From NCBI GenBank assembly GCA_902776285.1, contig CACYPK010000011.1, positions 1 to 64,000 on the forward strand: DNA of 64,000 nucleotides, written 5' to 3'. This document shows positions 33,404 to 43,449 of this stretch, one piece after another. The position numbers were made by a program, and so were the translations under genes. This stretch comes from an uncultured Eubacteriales bacterium (GTDB lineage Bacteria; Bacillota; Clostridia; Peptostreptococcales; Anaerovoracaceae). Numbering within the stretch: position 1 is the first letter of the stretch; every line of letters starts with the position of its first letter. Below the pieces are notes generated by a model. The model saw only the letters and a list, made by a program, of their open reading frames with translations, made no database searches and had not been told where the DNA came from.

Positions 33404-34447
33404 ATGGCAGAACACATCATAAGCCTGCAGGGAGTGACTAAGGAATTCGATACCAAGGGCGGCAAGGTAGTCGCTCTGAAGGATATCAACCTTGACATAG
33501 AGAAGGGCGATTCCTACGGCATCATCGGTCTTTCCGGCGCAGGCAAGTCTACACTCGTAAGGACGATCAACCTGCTCGAGCAGCCTACCGAAGGAAAGGT
33601 GCTCTTCGACGGGGAGTCGCTGACGGGCCTTGGGAACAAAGATCTCAATCTCAACAGACGCAAGATCTCCATGATATTCCAGCAGTTCAACCTGCTGATG
33701 CAGAGAGACGCTCTGGGAAACATACTTTTTCCGCTCGAGATAGCGGGAGCGCCAAAAGCGGAAGCCTTAGAGAAAGCAAAGGAACTTCTCAAGGTGGTAG
33801 ATCTGGAGGACAGGGCGCACTCATATCCGTCGCAGCTGTCCGGAGGCCAGAAGCAGAGAGTGGCTATCGCAAGGGCGTTGGCATCTGATCCGGAAGTAAT
33901 ACTCTGTGACGAGGCGACTTCGGCGCTCGACCCTAAGACGACCCGCTCCATACTGGGACTGCTGAGAAAGATAAACGAGGAACGCGGCATCACGCTGGTG
34001 GTGATCACCCACGAGATGGAAGTTATCAAGCAGCTCTGCAACAAGGTGGCGGTCATCGAGAACGGAGAGATCGTAGAGCGAGGAGAGGTGCAGGAGATAT
34101 TCAAGAAGCCTAAGACGAAGGCGGCCAGAAAGCTCTTCTTCCCGGACGGCGACTACCGCGAGAAGCCGCTTACAAAGACTTCAACAAAGAACAGGGTCAG
34201 GCTGGTATTCGACGAAGCCAACGCGGGCGAACCGATAATCGCCAACATGATCATGGAACTCGGAGCGCCGGTGAACTTCCTCTACGCGAACCTCGATGTG
34301 CTCGGGGAATCGCAGAAAGGTCAGATGGTCCTCTGCCTGGCAGCCGACAAGGCGACGGCGGATAAACAGAAGGCATATCTGACAGCAAAAGGAGTCGAAT
34401 TCATCGAGATACCGGAAGACGAGATCGAAGAGGAGGTGACGGAGTAA
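33404..34447 (+). CDS. metN: Methionine ABC transporter ATP-binding protein
   Basis: The 347-residue ATPase has Walker A GLSGAGKST, signature LSGGQKQRVAIARAL and Walker B VILCDEATSALD. A C-terminal NIL domain (from about VRLVFDEANAGEPIIANM) binds methionine and inhibits transport when the cell is replete. That domain identifies the MetN subfamily. GAAAGGAACG precedes the ATG. metI begins at the base after its stop codon. I see no S-box or other methionine riboswitch in the 95 bases upstream. Confidence 0.96.
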   Translation: MAEHIISLQGVTKEFDTKGGKVVALKDINLDIEKGDSYGIIGLSGAGKSTLVRTINLLEQPTEGKVLFDGESLTGLGNKDLNLNRRKISMIFQQFNLLMQRDALGNILFPLEIAGAPKAEALEKAKELLKVVDLEDRAHSYPSQLSGGQKQRVAIARALASDPEVILCDEATSALDPKTTRSILGLLRKINEERGITLVVITHEMEVIKQLCNKVAVIENGEIVERGEVQEIFKKPKTKAARKLFFPDGDYREKPLTKTSTKNRVRLVFDEANAGEPIIANMIMELGAPVNFLYANLDVLGESQKGQMVLCLAADKATADKQKAYLTAKGVEFIEIPEDEIEEEVTE

Positions 34448-35110
34448 ATGTCTGCACATGAACTAATGAGCCTTCTTGGACAGGAATCGCTCGCCACACT
34501 GTATATGACATTCGTCGGAACCCTGGTGGCATACCTGATAGGACTTCCGGTCGGAGTGTCGCTGGTGGTAACGGGGCCTAACGGTATCAAGCCAAGACCG
34601 GTTTACAACAAGGTGATGGGTTTCATCGTAAACGTGATCAGATCCGTACCTTTCCTGATCCTCATGATCGCACTGATACCATACATACGTAAGGTGATCG
34701 GCACGGGTATCGGCCCCAGAGCGATCACGGCAGCCCTGATAATCGCTGCGGCACCGTTTGTGGCAAGGCTGGTAGAACAATCTCTTCTGGAAGTCGATCC
34801 GGGTGTCGTCGAAGCGGCACAGGCGATGGGAGCAAGCACACTGCAGATCATTTGGAAAGTGCTTCTGCTTGAAGGCAGACCGTCACTTATCAACGGAGCC
34901 GCAGTCACGATGATAAACATCCTTGGGTATTCGGCGATGGCCGGTACGCTCGGAGGCGGTGGATTAGGAGATATAGCCATCAGATACGGACTCTACCGTT
35001 TCCAGCCAACCATCATGTGGATAACGATACTGGTGCTGATAGTACTGGTGCAGGTGCTGCAGGAGATCGGTATCCGCATCGTGGCAAAAAGCGACAATCG
35101 CATAAATTAG
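34448..35110 (+). CDS. metI: Methionine ABC transporter permease
   Basis: The 220-residue membrane protein has five predicted helices and the coupling-loop EAA motif (GVVEAAQAMGASTLQIIWKVLL). It shows the family's typical N-terminal ESLATLYMTFVGTLVAYLIGLPVG. It is the channel of the MetNIQ importer. Its ATG starts directly after the metN stop. Confidence 0.96.
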   Translation: MSAHELMSLLGQESLATLYMTFVGTLVAYLIGLPVGVSLVVTGPNGIKPRPVYNKVMGFIVNVIRSVPFLILMIALIPYIRKVIGTGIGPRAITAALIIAAAPFVARLVEQSLLEVDPGVVEAAQAMGASTLQIIWKVLLLEGRPSLINGAAVTMINILGYSAMAGTLGGGGLGDIAIRYGLYRFQPTIMWITILVLIVLVQVLQEIGIRIVAKSDNRIN

Positions 35111-35183
35111 TTAACACCCCTGAGAGGGTTTTAAATAGTTAATATAACTCTTGTGAACTATCTATAGTAGAAAGGAAGCAATC

Positions 35184-36011
35184 ATGAAGAACATCAAAAG
35201 ATTCAGCATTCTTGCACTGGCGCTTGTACTCGCGCTCGGTATTCTCACAGCATGCGGCGGTGGCGGAAGCGAAGAAGCCGCTGACAAGACCATCAAAGTA
35301 GCAGCTACACCTTCACCACACGCTGAGATCCTCGAGTTTGTAAAGGACACTCTCGCAGAAGAAGGCTGGGAACTCGAAGTCCAGGTCTATGATGACTATG
35401 TAACAGAGAACCCTGCTACAGTTGACGGCGATGTAGACGCAAACTACTTTCAGCACGTTCCTTACCTCGAAGCTTATAATGAGGAGAACGGAACAAATCT
35501 CGTAGTTGCTGCAAACATTCACTACGAGCCGATGCAGATCCACGCGGGAACAAAGGACAGCTTTGACGCTCTCGAAGACGGCGACAAGGTCGCGGTTCCA
35601 AACGACACAACCAATGAAGCAAGAGCTCTGCTGCTGCTCGAGGCAAACGGAGTCATCAAGCTGAAAGAGGGTGCCGGAATCACAGCTACAAAGGCTGACA
35701 TCGTTGAGAACCCTAAGAACCTCGAGATCTATGAGGTAGAGGCTGCAACGATCCCTAGCGTACTCCCAGACGTAGCCATCGGAGTCATCAACGCCAACTA
35801 TGCTATCGGCAACGGACTCAAGTCCGAGGACGCTATCGCTGTTGAGGCGGCTGATTCACTGTCCGCTGACACATATGTGAACGTACTGGTAACAACAGAG
35901 GAAAACAAGGACAGCGAAAAGACAAAGGCTCTCGTAGCTGCTCTCCAGACTGATGAAGTAAAGAAGTTCATCGAAGAAAAATATCAGGGCGCTGTACTTC
36001 CTAAGTTCTAA
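35184..36011 (+). CDS. metQ: Methionine-binding lipoprotein (MetQ/NlpA family)
   Basis: The 275-residue lipoprotein has a signal peptide with lipobox LTAC (lipidated cysteine about residue 24), followed by a Gly-rich linker. The NlpA/MetQ fold shows TIKVAATPSPHAEILEFVKD, VDANYFQHVPYLEAYNEENG and VAVPNDTTNEARALLLLEANG. It delivers methionine, and in known members also D-methionine, to MetNI. It follows metI by 73 bases that include a small hairpin, which could set the higher expression usual for binding proteins. Confidence 0.95.
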   Translation: MKNIKRFSILALALVLALGILTACGGGGSEEAADKTIKVAATPSPHAEILEFVKDTLAEEGWELEVQVYDDYVTENPATVDGDVDANYFQHVPYLEAYNEENGTNLVVAANIHYEPMQIHAGTKDSFDALEDGDKVAVPNDTTNEARALLLLEANGVIKLKEGAGITATKADIVENPKNLEIYEVEAATIPSVLPDVAIGVINANYAIGNGLKSEDAIAVEAADSLSADTYVNVLVTTEENKDSEKTKALVAALQTDEVKKFIEEKYQGAVLPKF

Positions 36012-36035
36012 AAAAGGAAGAAAGTCTGATAAAGC

Positions 36036-36734
36036 ATGAAAGAAACCAGAGTTGCTGTTCTGGCGGGAACGCCGGTCGACACCGCGATGGGTGTCGAGTA
36101 CATAAAGAATAAGAACTCAGACGTAGAGGGGCAGTGTCTGCTGCCCCTCTATGAGCCTGTGGCTGAATCCTGCGACGCGCAGCTCGGGTTCCAGTATTCG
36201 GATGACGATGCTAAGCTCGCCGTGATGGACAACATCTTCGATCCTCTTATCGAGGACGGCGTGCGCGACTTCTTCATCTACTGCAATTCGCTGTCGGGAT
36301 CGTTCGACTTCGATTCCTACGCTGTAAAGAAGTCGCTTGAGACAGGCGGAGATGTGAGGATCTATACGCCTCTTCAGGTATACCGCGGTCTGGGCGCCGC
36401 GTACGACCGCCTGGGAGTCATTGCCGCCAATAACCTCTCGGCGCATGCCATAGAGGAAACCCTCACGGGCTCACACCCGGGCATCTATGTGATAGGCTCG
36501 GGCAACATGGCCATAGTCAGTGACATTGAGGAAGGCCTCGACCCCGCGGAGATATGCGAAAAGCGCGGGCTGGCGGAAGTGGCCGCGTATATGAAGGCCT
36601 GCGGAGCTGAAGCGCTGATACTCGGCTGCACGCACTTCCCGTATCTGAAGGAAGAGCTTGCGAAACTGACTGATCTGCCGCTGATCGACCCGGCCGACAA
36701 GATGTATGAAGCGCTGACGGACGCGATCCGTTAA
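36036..36734 (+). CDS. Aspartate/glutamate racemase-family protein
   Basis: The 232-residue protein has both catalytic cysteines of the PLP-independent Asp/Glu racemase superfamily: IYCNSLSG near residue 88 and LILGCTHFPYLKEEL near residue 195. It starts 25 bases after metQ, with AAAAGGAAG upstream, and a terminator follows, so it is the fourth gene of the metNIQ operon. The substrate is unknown. The genetic link to a methionine importer suggests an amino-acid racemase acting on what the importer brings in, which is inference. Confidence 0.82.
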   Translation: MKETRVAVLAGTPVDTAMGVEYIKNKNSDVEGQCLLPLYEPVAESCDAQLGFQYSDDDAKLAVMDNIFDPLIEDGVRDFFIYCNSLSGSFDFDSYAVKKSLETGGDVRIYTPLQVYRGLGAAYDRLGVIAANNLSAHAIEETLTGSHPGIYVIGSGNMAIVSDIEEGLDPAEICEKRGLAEVAAYMKACGAEALILGCTHFPYLKEELAKLTDLPLIDPADKMYEALTDAIR

Positions 36735-36771
36735 GGCGCTGAACAAAAGAAAAAGGCAATCAATAAAAAGT

Positions 36772-36801
36772 AACCGAAGACCATATATACGGCCTTCGGT
36801 T
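36772..36801 (+). terminator. Terminator of the metNIQ operon
   Basis: AACCGAAG (36772-36779) and CTTCGGTT (36794-36801) pair around 14 bases and are followed by TTCTTTATTTT. Confidence 0.8.
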
Positions 36802-36906
36802 TTCTTTATTTTGCTCAGGTTTTTTAGTATAATCTACTATGTATGATTATGTGCACGGTGGGGCACATTCAAGAATAGATAAACAATAAAAAAGGGACAG
36901 GAAAAA

Positions 36907-39900
36907 ATGGCTGGAAACTTTATCAAAGTAGGCAAATGGGGCGAATGCCTCTGGGGTATAGACGAGAACGGAAATCTTCTGATCGACAAGGGAGAAGCCG
37001 CAAGTATTGGGAGCGCGGGAGCGCCGTGGAGCGGTTTTGAAGATGCCATCACTTCGGCAGTCGCCACGCGTGAGGTAAGCTTCCCGGACGGGGCGTCTCT
37101 GGCAGGCCTGTTCAAAGGCTGCAAAAAAATGGTCAAGGCCGATCTCAGCGGATTCAGGACCGGCAACGTGTCACGCATGGATTCGATGTTCGAAGGCTGC
37201 GCGAATCTGGGCGAGCTCGACATCTCGTCGTTCGATACAAGAGCCTGCTCGGACATGAGCAGGATGTTCGCCAAGTGCGCTAAGCTCGGGGACATCCTTC
37301 TGGGCGAGGAATTCAGCACCGAGGGCGACGGAAGCACCGACTGCGGAAGGCTCGCCGTTAAGGAATACGGCAAGTACAGGAAAGGCAAGACCATAGCCGT
37401 AGAAGGATTCAAGGCTTACTATCACTGTAACTACGGTGAAGACGATCTGCCTGAAGAAAGAGAGACTGTCCCTAACGAGAAATATACCATCGAGGATCTC
37501 ATGTTTGAGACTCCTGATGAAAGAGCGGCGTTCATAGCGTGGAACACCAAGCCGGACGCGGACGGAGAATTCTATGAGGCGGGCGATGAGGTCGCCGTCG
37601 TGGATTCGGATATCCATCTTTACGCGGTCTGGGCGCGTGTGCCGGAGGTCGGCGCCATTGCCGAGCCTCCTGTGATCACCTTCGGAGAGACCATACCTTT
37701 TGAGCTCCCGGAGATCACTTCTGAAAACGACCCTGAGGTGAGCGGCTATCTCGAAATAAGCGCGACAGGCGAAGAAGGCACATGGCACGCGATCAATCAC
37801 GACGCCGTGCTCCCTGTATCATGCGACGGATATCTGATGAGACTCCACGTCGCGAACCGCATAGGCGAATCCGTGTCCAACGCCGTCAGGCTCAGCATCA
37901 AGAGAGCCAACATCGACACTTCGGGTGTACGCTGGACAGAAGACGAGAACATGACTTATGACGGAACGGTCAAGCACGTATGGCTCGAGGGCCTGCCTGA
38001 GGGAGTCGTTCCTACATACAGCGGGAACGAAGCGACTGACGCGGGCACATATGTCGCCTCCATCACTTTCGACTTCGATCAGGACAATTTCAACGAGCCT
38101 CTTGTTGTACGCGAATACGAATGGACGATCCGCAAGGCGCCATACGACATGTCGCAGGCGCATTGGGACTATGACGGAGCGTTCCTGTACAACGGTAAGA
38201 GACACGGAGTGGAGATAAAGGGCCTGCCGGAAGGCGTGAGACCGAGCTACGAGGGCAATTCCGCCGCGAACGCCGGAGTCTACACAGCAACGGCAAGGCT
38301 GATCTACGATACAAAGAACCACGAAAGACCGCAGGAGATCGCTCCTTGCGTATGGGAAATAAAGAAGGTCGAGATCGACGCTTCAGAACTGGAGTGGTCC
38401 GACCACTCATCATTCGTATACGATGGAACGCCTAAGCAGGTCACCATCACCAATCTGCCTGAAGGTGCGGAAGTCGAATATGATGGCGCCGTAGAGACTC
38501 CGGCCGGCAAGTACCTGGTGAGAGCGTCACTGAACGGCAATTACTGCTTCATCGGAAGCGCTGAGCACGAGTGGGAGATCGCGAAAGCTTCTTACGACAT
38601 GTCCGGCGCAGCGTGGGGCGATACTACGGAATTCATATATGACGGCGATGTCCGCAGCGTGGGCCTCGTGTCGTTCCCTGCGGAGCTCGAAGTCAAATAC
38701 AGCGGCAACGAGGGCAGGAATGCCGGCGAATACCTAGCCAGGGCTTCGTTCGTCAATCCGGATATGCATAACTTCAACACGCCTGAGGACATGACTCTCG
38801 AGTGGAAGATCGACAAGAAGGAACTCGACATGTCCGGTGTAAAGTGGAACTACGGCGGCGCGTTCACCTACGACGGCGAGGTCAAGAGAGTAGAGCTCGA
38901 AGGCCTGCCGGAAGGCGTATACGCCGAGTACGAGAACGCCGCTGCGTATGACGCGGGCATCTACAACGCCCACGCGGTGCTCAAATACGATGAGGACAAT
39001 CTCATTGCGATCACTCCGGCGGACTGTCAGTGGAGGATAGTGAAGAAGAGGATAGATATCTCGGATGTATTCTGGGATTATACCGACCCGTTCGTCTATG
39101 ACGGCGGGGAGCACAGCATATACCTCGCGAACGTCCCTGAGGGAGTCGACGTTGAATACAGCGGCAACACTCACGTGGAGGCAGGCAAGTATGCGGCCGA
39201 CGCCGTTCTCATCCCGAACGATGCCAACAATTACGAAGTTCCTGAGATAAACGGCTGCACGTGGTCGATCGGCAAGGCCGACCTCAAGCTGCCTGAGATA
39301 GTATGGACCGATTCGTCGGCGTTCACTTACGATGGCAGCGAGAAGTCCGTTGAGATATTCAATGACCTCGGAGACACGGTCAACGTCGAATACACCGGCA
39401 ATACAGGGAAGACGGCGGGCAGATATTACGCCAAGGCGATATTCTCGCCTGTCGATGTCGTCAACTTCAAGGCTCCGGATCCTCAGGGCCATTCATGGAC
39501 TATAGGCAAGGCGGAGTTCGATATGAGCGGGGCGTACTGGGATTACGCGGAACCGTTCGTATATGACGGAGCGCCTAAGACCGTCAAAGTGGCGGGCCTT
39601 CCTGATGGAGTCGCAGCCGAATACATCAACGCGACCGCGACTGACGCCGGATCGTACACATCGACAGCCAAGTTCAGCGTCAAAGATGCCGACAATTACG
39701 AAGACAACATTCCTGACATGATGCTCGACTGGAGCATCAACAAGGCAGTGTTCGACATGAGCGCAGCCGGATGGCAGGAGAGCAGGGAGTTCGCGTATGA
39801 CGGCGAGGTCAAGAGCGTAAGGCTGACCGGACTGCCTGAGGGACTCACCCCGGAATACAGCGGCAACAGCGCCGCGGCCGCGGGCGAGTACACCGCGAAG

Positions 39901-42900
39901 GCGAACTTCATATATGACGAGAAGAATTACGAGAAACCGGAGATGGCGTCGTGCCACTGGGTGATCGACAGGACTCCGGTAGACATATCGACAGTCACAT
40001 GGGATTACGAGGAGCCTTTCGTATATGATGGCTTTGATAAGACCGTGGCGGTCAAGGATATACCTGCGGGCACACGCGTGATATACAATAATTCAACGGC
40101 GTGCAAGGCCGGCACATACGTGGCGGCTGCCGAGATAGTGCCTGAAGATACAGACAACATGCTCAAGTCAAGGCTCCCGAATCTCACATGGCGCATAGAA
40201 AAGGGCGATTACGACATGAGCCACGTGCGCTGGGATTACGAGAAGCCATTCACATACGACGGATCGGAGTTCAGGGTAGTACTGAAGGGACTGCCTGAGG
40301 GCGCGCTGCCTACGTACAGGGGCAACAGTGCGACTGACGCGGGCACATATAAGGCGACCGTCAGCTTCACAGCTTCTGACAGCCGCAACTTCAACACGCC
40401 TGAGCCTATGGAACTCGAGTGGACCATCAACAAGGCCGACTACGATATGAGCGGCGCTTCATGGGACTACGACGGAGAGTTCATGTATAACGGCAGGATG
40501 CATGAGGTATCGCTGCGCGGACTGCCTGAGGGCGTGAGACCTGTTTATTCGTGCAACGCGGCAGCGAACACCGGCTCCTATGAGGCTGTAGCGGACCTCA
40601 TCCCTTACGATTCCGGCAATTACAACAAGCCTTTCGTAGAGAACTGCAAATGGCAGATCGTGAAGGCCGACTACGACATGTCGGCGGTCAGATGGGACTA
40701 CCATGGCGCTGCGCCGTACAACGGCAGGGAGCAGAGCGTCCTTCTGGAGCAGCTGCCTAACGGAGTGACCGCGTCGTACACCGGCAACGAAGCTACAGAG
40801 GCGGGCACATACACGGCAAGGGCGGTCCTTACAGTATCCGATCCTGCAAACTACAACACCCCTGCGGTCACAGACTGCATCTGGGCCATCATGAGGGCCG
40901 ATCACGACATGTCCGGCGTCAGCTGGAACTTCGATGAAAAGGGCTTCACCTTTGACGGCAGCAGAAAGACCGTAGAGCTCTGCGGTCTGCCTGACAGCCT
41001 GACCGCGACATATAACGAAAACAGCGGCGTCAAGGCCGGTAATTACACCGCGACGGCGAGCTTCGAGTCCTCGGACGATAACTTCAAAGCACCGGACCCT
41101 ATAAGCTTCGACTGGACCATTGCCAAGGCCGACTACGACATGAGCGGCGCCGCATGGGACTACGACGGCAGCTTCGTCTACGACGCTACGCCTAAGAGAA
41201 TAGAGGTCACGGGCCTCCCTGAAGGCGTGAGTGTCAGCTACGAGGGCAATACGGCTGTCGACTCCGGCACTTACACGGCTGTCGCGAAATTCGACATCGA
41301 CACCTCGGATTACAATGTGCCGGATAACATGTACTGTGAATGGAGCATCGAGAAGGCCGATCCTGACATCCGCCATCTCAGATGGGACTACTCGCAGCCG
41401 TTCGTCTATGACGGCAGCGTCAGGACAGTCAAGCTTGAGGGCATACCTGAAAGCCTGGAGGTCACTTACGACGGAAGCACGGGCGACACGGTAGGTTTCT
41501 ACTGCGCCCATGCCGAGCTCACTCCGAAGGATCCGGACAATTACAACAAGCCATCCATCAGGGACTGCAAGTGGCGCATCCTGAAGGCCGACTACGACAT
41601 GAGCGGCGCGAGATGGGAAGGCGACTTCGACACGGTCTATGACGGCAGCGAGAAGTCCGTATACGTCGCTGGCCTGCCTGAGGGAGTCACACCGGTCTAC
41701 AGAAACAACACCGCTACAGCAGCGGGCAAGTACAGCGCAGCGGTCGATCTCGAATGCGACAAGGACAACTACCACATGCCTAAGCTGGGTGGCTGCAAGT
41801 GGAGCATCAGCAAGGCGACATATGACATGTCCGGAGTCGAGTGGCAGGGCACCGGCGGCTTCATCTATGACGGCAGTGAAAAGCACGTCGAGCTTACGGG
41901 CCTGCCTGAGGGAGTCACACCGGTCTACACGGGCAATACCGCGGTAGACGCGGGCAGTTATGAGGCCTCGGTGGAACTCAATTATGACGCTGACAATTAC
42001 GAGAAGCCGTCGTTCGGCGGATGCAGCTGGCACATCGATCCGGCTGCCATCAAGATAGATCCTGACGCGGTGCGCTGGACTTACAGCAAGCCATTCGTCT
42101 ATGACGGTACGCCTAAGAGCGTCGCGATAGCTGAGGTCGTGCAGGAACTCGGATTCTTTGACAGACTGCGCGGCGTCGCTCCTAAGGTGAGCCTCGCCGG
42201 CATACCTGAAGGTTTCAGCGTTGAATACGACGGAGATACCGCGACCGACGCGGGCGTCTACTATACGACCGCGAGGCTGATCGCAGAGAGGGCCGGCAAC
42301 TACAAGGAGTGCGAACTTGCTCCTTGCAAGTGGGAGATCCTGAAGGCGCCTATCGACATGTCGGAAGTGCGCTGGGATTACGAGAAGCCTTTCACATTCG
42401 ATGGAGAAGAAAAGAAGGTCGAACTGCTCGGTCTGCCTGATACTGTCAAGGTCAGCTATACCGACAACAGAGCGATGAATTCGGGCGAGTATGAGGCCAT
42501 GGCAACTGTCGAGGCCAAGGATCCTGTAAACTACGAGACTCCGGCTCCGGTCAGCGGATGCTGGTGGCACATAGATAAGGCGTCATACGACATGTCCGGC
42601 GTCAGCTGGGATTATGACGGAGAGTTCGTCTACAACGGCAAGGAAAAGAGCGTCAGGCTCACGGGCCTGCCTGAGGGCGTAAAGGTCGAAGCCTATGTGG
42701 GCAACAAGGGTACGGAGGCCGGCGGCTACACAGCCGAGGCAAGGCTCAGGTACAGACATAAAGAGAACTTTGAGGCGCCGACAGTGCCGGAACTCAAGTG
42801 GAGGATCGTCAAGAAGGAGATCGACGTTTCAGAAGTCAGGTGGGACTATGACGGAGCCTTCACCTACGATGACAAGCCAAAGGAAGTCAAGCTCACGGGA

Positions 42901-43272
42901 GTGCCTGCGGGCCTCGAGGTCGTCTACACCGACAACAGCAGGATCAACGCCGGCACATATACCGCAAGGGCCAGACTCATCTATGACACACGCAACTGCG
43001 AGGCAGCGGACATTCCTGACCTCAAGTGGCGTATAGAGAAGGCGTCATACGATACGAGCGGAGCGCACTGGACTTACGAGAAGCCGTTCGAATACGACGG
43101 CACCGAAAAGTCCATCAGCCTGAAGGGCGTTCCGAAGGCGATCTCGGTCAGGTACAGGGACAACAAGGCTGTCGCCGCGGGCATGTATACCGCGAAGGCG
43201 TATCTGACTTACGACAACGATAATTATGAGGCGCCTGAAATAGAGACGACTATAGATTGGGAAATTAAATAG
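36907..43272 (+). CDS. Giant repeat protein with DUF285, InlB-like and 23 MBG-like repeats
   Basis: The 2121-residue protein begins with a BspA-type opening (WGECLWGIDENGNLLI). A DUF285-like block follows (FRTGNVSRMDSMFEGC and DTRACSDMSRMFAKC, about residues 75-140), then a FIAWNTKPDADGEFYEAGDEV segment of InlB/flg_new type at about 205-235. From about residue 335 to the end there are 23 tandem repeats of about 76 residues with the pattern DYDMSGVxWDYxxPFVYDG, then GLPEGVxPxYxGNxAxxAGxYxA, then a W-x-I-x-K ending; these are MBG-like beta domains. Repeat 19 carries an extra segment of about 24 residues (VVQELGFFDRLRGVAPKV). Such architecture is usual for surface adhesins, but there is no signal peptide, no LPxTG, no SLH domain and no terminal membrane helix. 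The DNA repeats have diverged, so the array is old. AAAGGGACAGG precedes the ATG. Confidence 0.9.
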   Translation: MAGNFIKVGKWGECLWGIDENGNLLIDKGEAASIGSAGAPWSGFEDAITSAVATREVSFPDGASLAGLFKGCKKMVKADLSGFRTGNVSRMDSMFEGCANLGELDISSFDTRACSDMSRMFAKCAKLGDILLGEEFSTEGDGSTDCGRLAVKEYGKYRKGKTIAVEGFKAYYHCNYGEDDLPEERETVPNEKYTIEDLMFETPDERAAFIAWNTKPDADGEFYEAGDEVAVVDSDIHLYAVWARVPEVGAIAEPPVITFGETIPFELPEITSENDPEVSGYLEISATGEEGTWHAINHDAVLPVSCDGYLMRLHVANRIGESVSNAVRLSIKRANIDTSGVRWTEDENMTYDGTVKHVWLEGLPEGVVPTYSGNEATDAGTYVASITFDFDQDNFNEPLVVREYEWTIRKAPYDMSQAHWDYDGAFLYNGKRHGVEIKGLPEGVRPSYEGNSAANAGVYTATARLIYDTKNHERPQEIAPCVWEIKKVEIDASELEWSDHSSFVYDGTPKQVTITNLPEGAEVEYDGAVETPAGKYLVRASLNGNYCFIGSAEHEWEIAKASYDMSGAAWGDTTEFIYDGDVRSVGLVSFPAELEVKYSGNEGRNAGEYLARASFVNPDMHNFNTPEDMTLEWKIDKKELDMSGVKWNYGGAFTYDGEVKRVELEGLPEGVYAEYENAAAYDAGIYNAHAVLKYDEDNLIAITPADCQWRIVKKRIDISDVFWDYTDPFVYDGGEHSIYLANVPEGVDVEYSGNTHVEAGKYAADAVLIPNDANNYEVPEINGCTWSIGKADLKLPEIVWTDSSAFTYDGSEKSVEIFNDLGDTVNVEYTGNTGKTAGRYYAKAIFSPVDVVNFKAPDPQGHSWTIGKAEFDMSGAYWDYAEPFVYDGAPKTVKVAGLPDGVAAEYINATATDAGSYTSTAKFSVKDADNYEDNIPDMMLDWSINKAVFDMSAAGWQESREFAYDGEVKSVRLTGLPEGLTPEYSGNSAAAAGEYTAKANFIYDEKNYEKPEMASCHWVIDRTPVDISTVTWDYEEPFVYDGFDKTVAVKDIPAGTRVIYNNSTACKAGTYVAAAEIVPEDTDNMLKSRLPNLTWRIEKGDYDMSHVRWDYEKPFTYDGSEFRVVLKGLPEGALPTYRGNSATDAGTYKATVSFTASDSRNFNTPEPMELEWTINKADYDMSGASWDYDGEFMYNGRMHEVSLRGLPEGVRPVYSCNAAANTGSYEAVADLIPYDSGNYNKPFVENCKWQIVKADYDMSAVRWDYHGAAPYNGREQSVLLEQLPNGVTASYTGNEATEAGTYTARAVLTVSDPANYNTPAVTDCIWAIMRADHDMSGVSWNFDEKGFTFDGSRKTVELCGLPDSLTATYNENSGVKAGNYTATASFESSDDNFKAPDPISFDWTIAKADYDMSGAAWDYDGSFVYDATPKRIEVTGLPEGVSVSYEGNTAVDSGTYTAVAKFDIDTSDYNVPDNMYCEWSIEKADPDIRHLRWDYSQPFVYDGSVRTVKLEGIPESLEVTYDGSTGDTVGFYCAHAELTPKDPDNYNKPSIRDCKWRILKADYDMSGARWEGDFDTVYDGSEKSVYVAGLPEGVTPVYRNNTATAAGKYSAAVDLECDKDNYHMPKLGGCKWSISKATYDMSGVEWQGTGGFIYDGSEKHVELTGLPEGVTPVYTGNTAVDAGSYEASVELNYDADNYEKPSFGGCSWHIDPAAIKIDPDAVRWTYSKPFVYDGTPKSVAIAEVVQELGFFDRLRGVAPKVSLAGIPEGFSVEYDGDTATDAGVYYTTARLIAERAGNYKECELAPCKWEILKAPIDMSEVRWDYEKPFTFDGEEKKVELLGLPDTVKVSYTDNRAMNSGEYEAMATVEAKDPVNYETPAPVSGCWWHIDKASYDMSGVSWDYDGEFVYNGKEKSVRLTGLPEGVKVEAYVGNKGTEAGGYTAEARLRYRHKENFEAPTVPELKWRIVKKEIDVSEVRWDYDGAFTYDDKPKEVKLTGVPAGLEVVYTDNSRINAGTYTARARLIYDTRNCEAADIPDLKWRIEKASYDTSGAHWTYEKPFEYDGTEKSISLKGVPKAISVRYRDNKAVAAGMYTAKAYLTYDNDNYEAPEIETTIDWEIK

Positions 43273-43280
43273 TAAAAAGG

Positions 43281-43434
43281 GCGGCTCCGCATCCGGACGC
43301 GGAGACTCTGCGGCAGCCGGTCCTTAACGATTGACGAGCGGCGTCGTCCGGATGCCGCGAAGTCAGAGTTTAGTACCGCTGCGTTAAGCCGCAGCGAGGC
43401 GGGAGCCGTGCTCCGCGGATGGATGCGGAGCCGC
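43281..43434. repeat. Nested inverted repeats between the giant gene and the CNNM gene
   Basis: gcggctccgcatcc (43281-43294) pairs perfectly with ggatgcggagccgc (43421-43434). Inside it gcatccggac (43289-43298) can pair with gtccggatgc (43346-43355), and cttaacg with cgttaag. The 177-base gap could fold into a structured RNA with alternative pairings, or be a terminator region. It lacks a T-run. Confidence 0.65.
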
Positions 43435-43449
43435 TCTCTACAGAAAAAT

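Noticed and set aside
40459..42570. A 703-codon open frame antisense to the giant MBG-repeat gene
   Set aside because: It is a shadow made by the repeated codon pattern of the plus-strand gene. Its product matches no family and it has no ribosome binding site or promoter.
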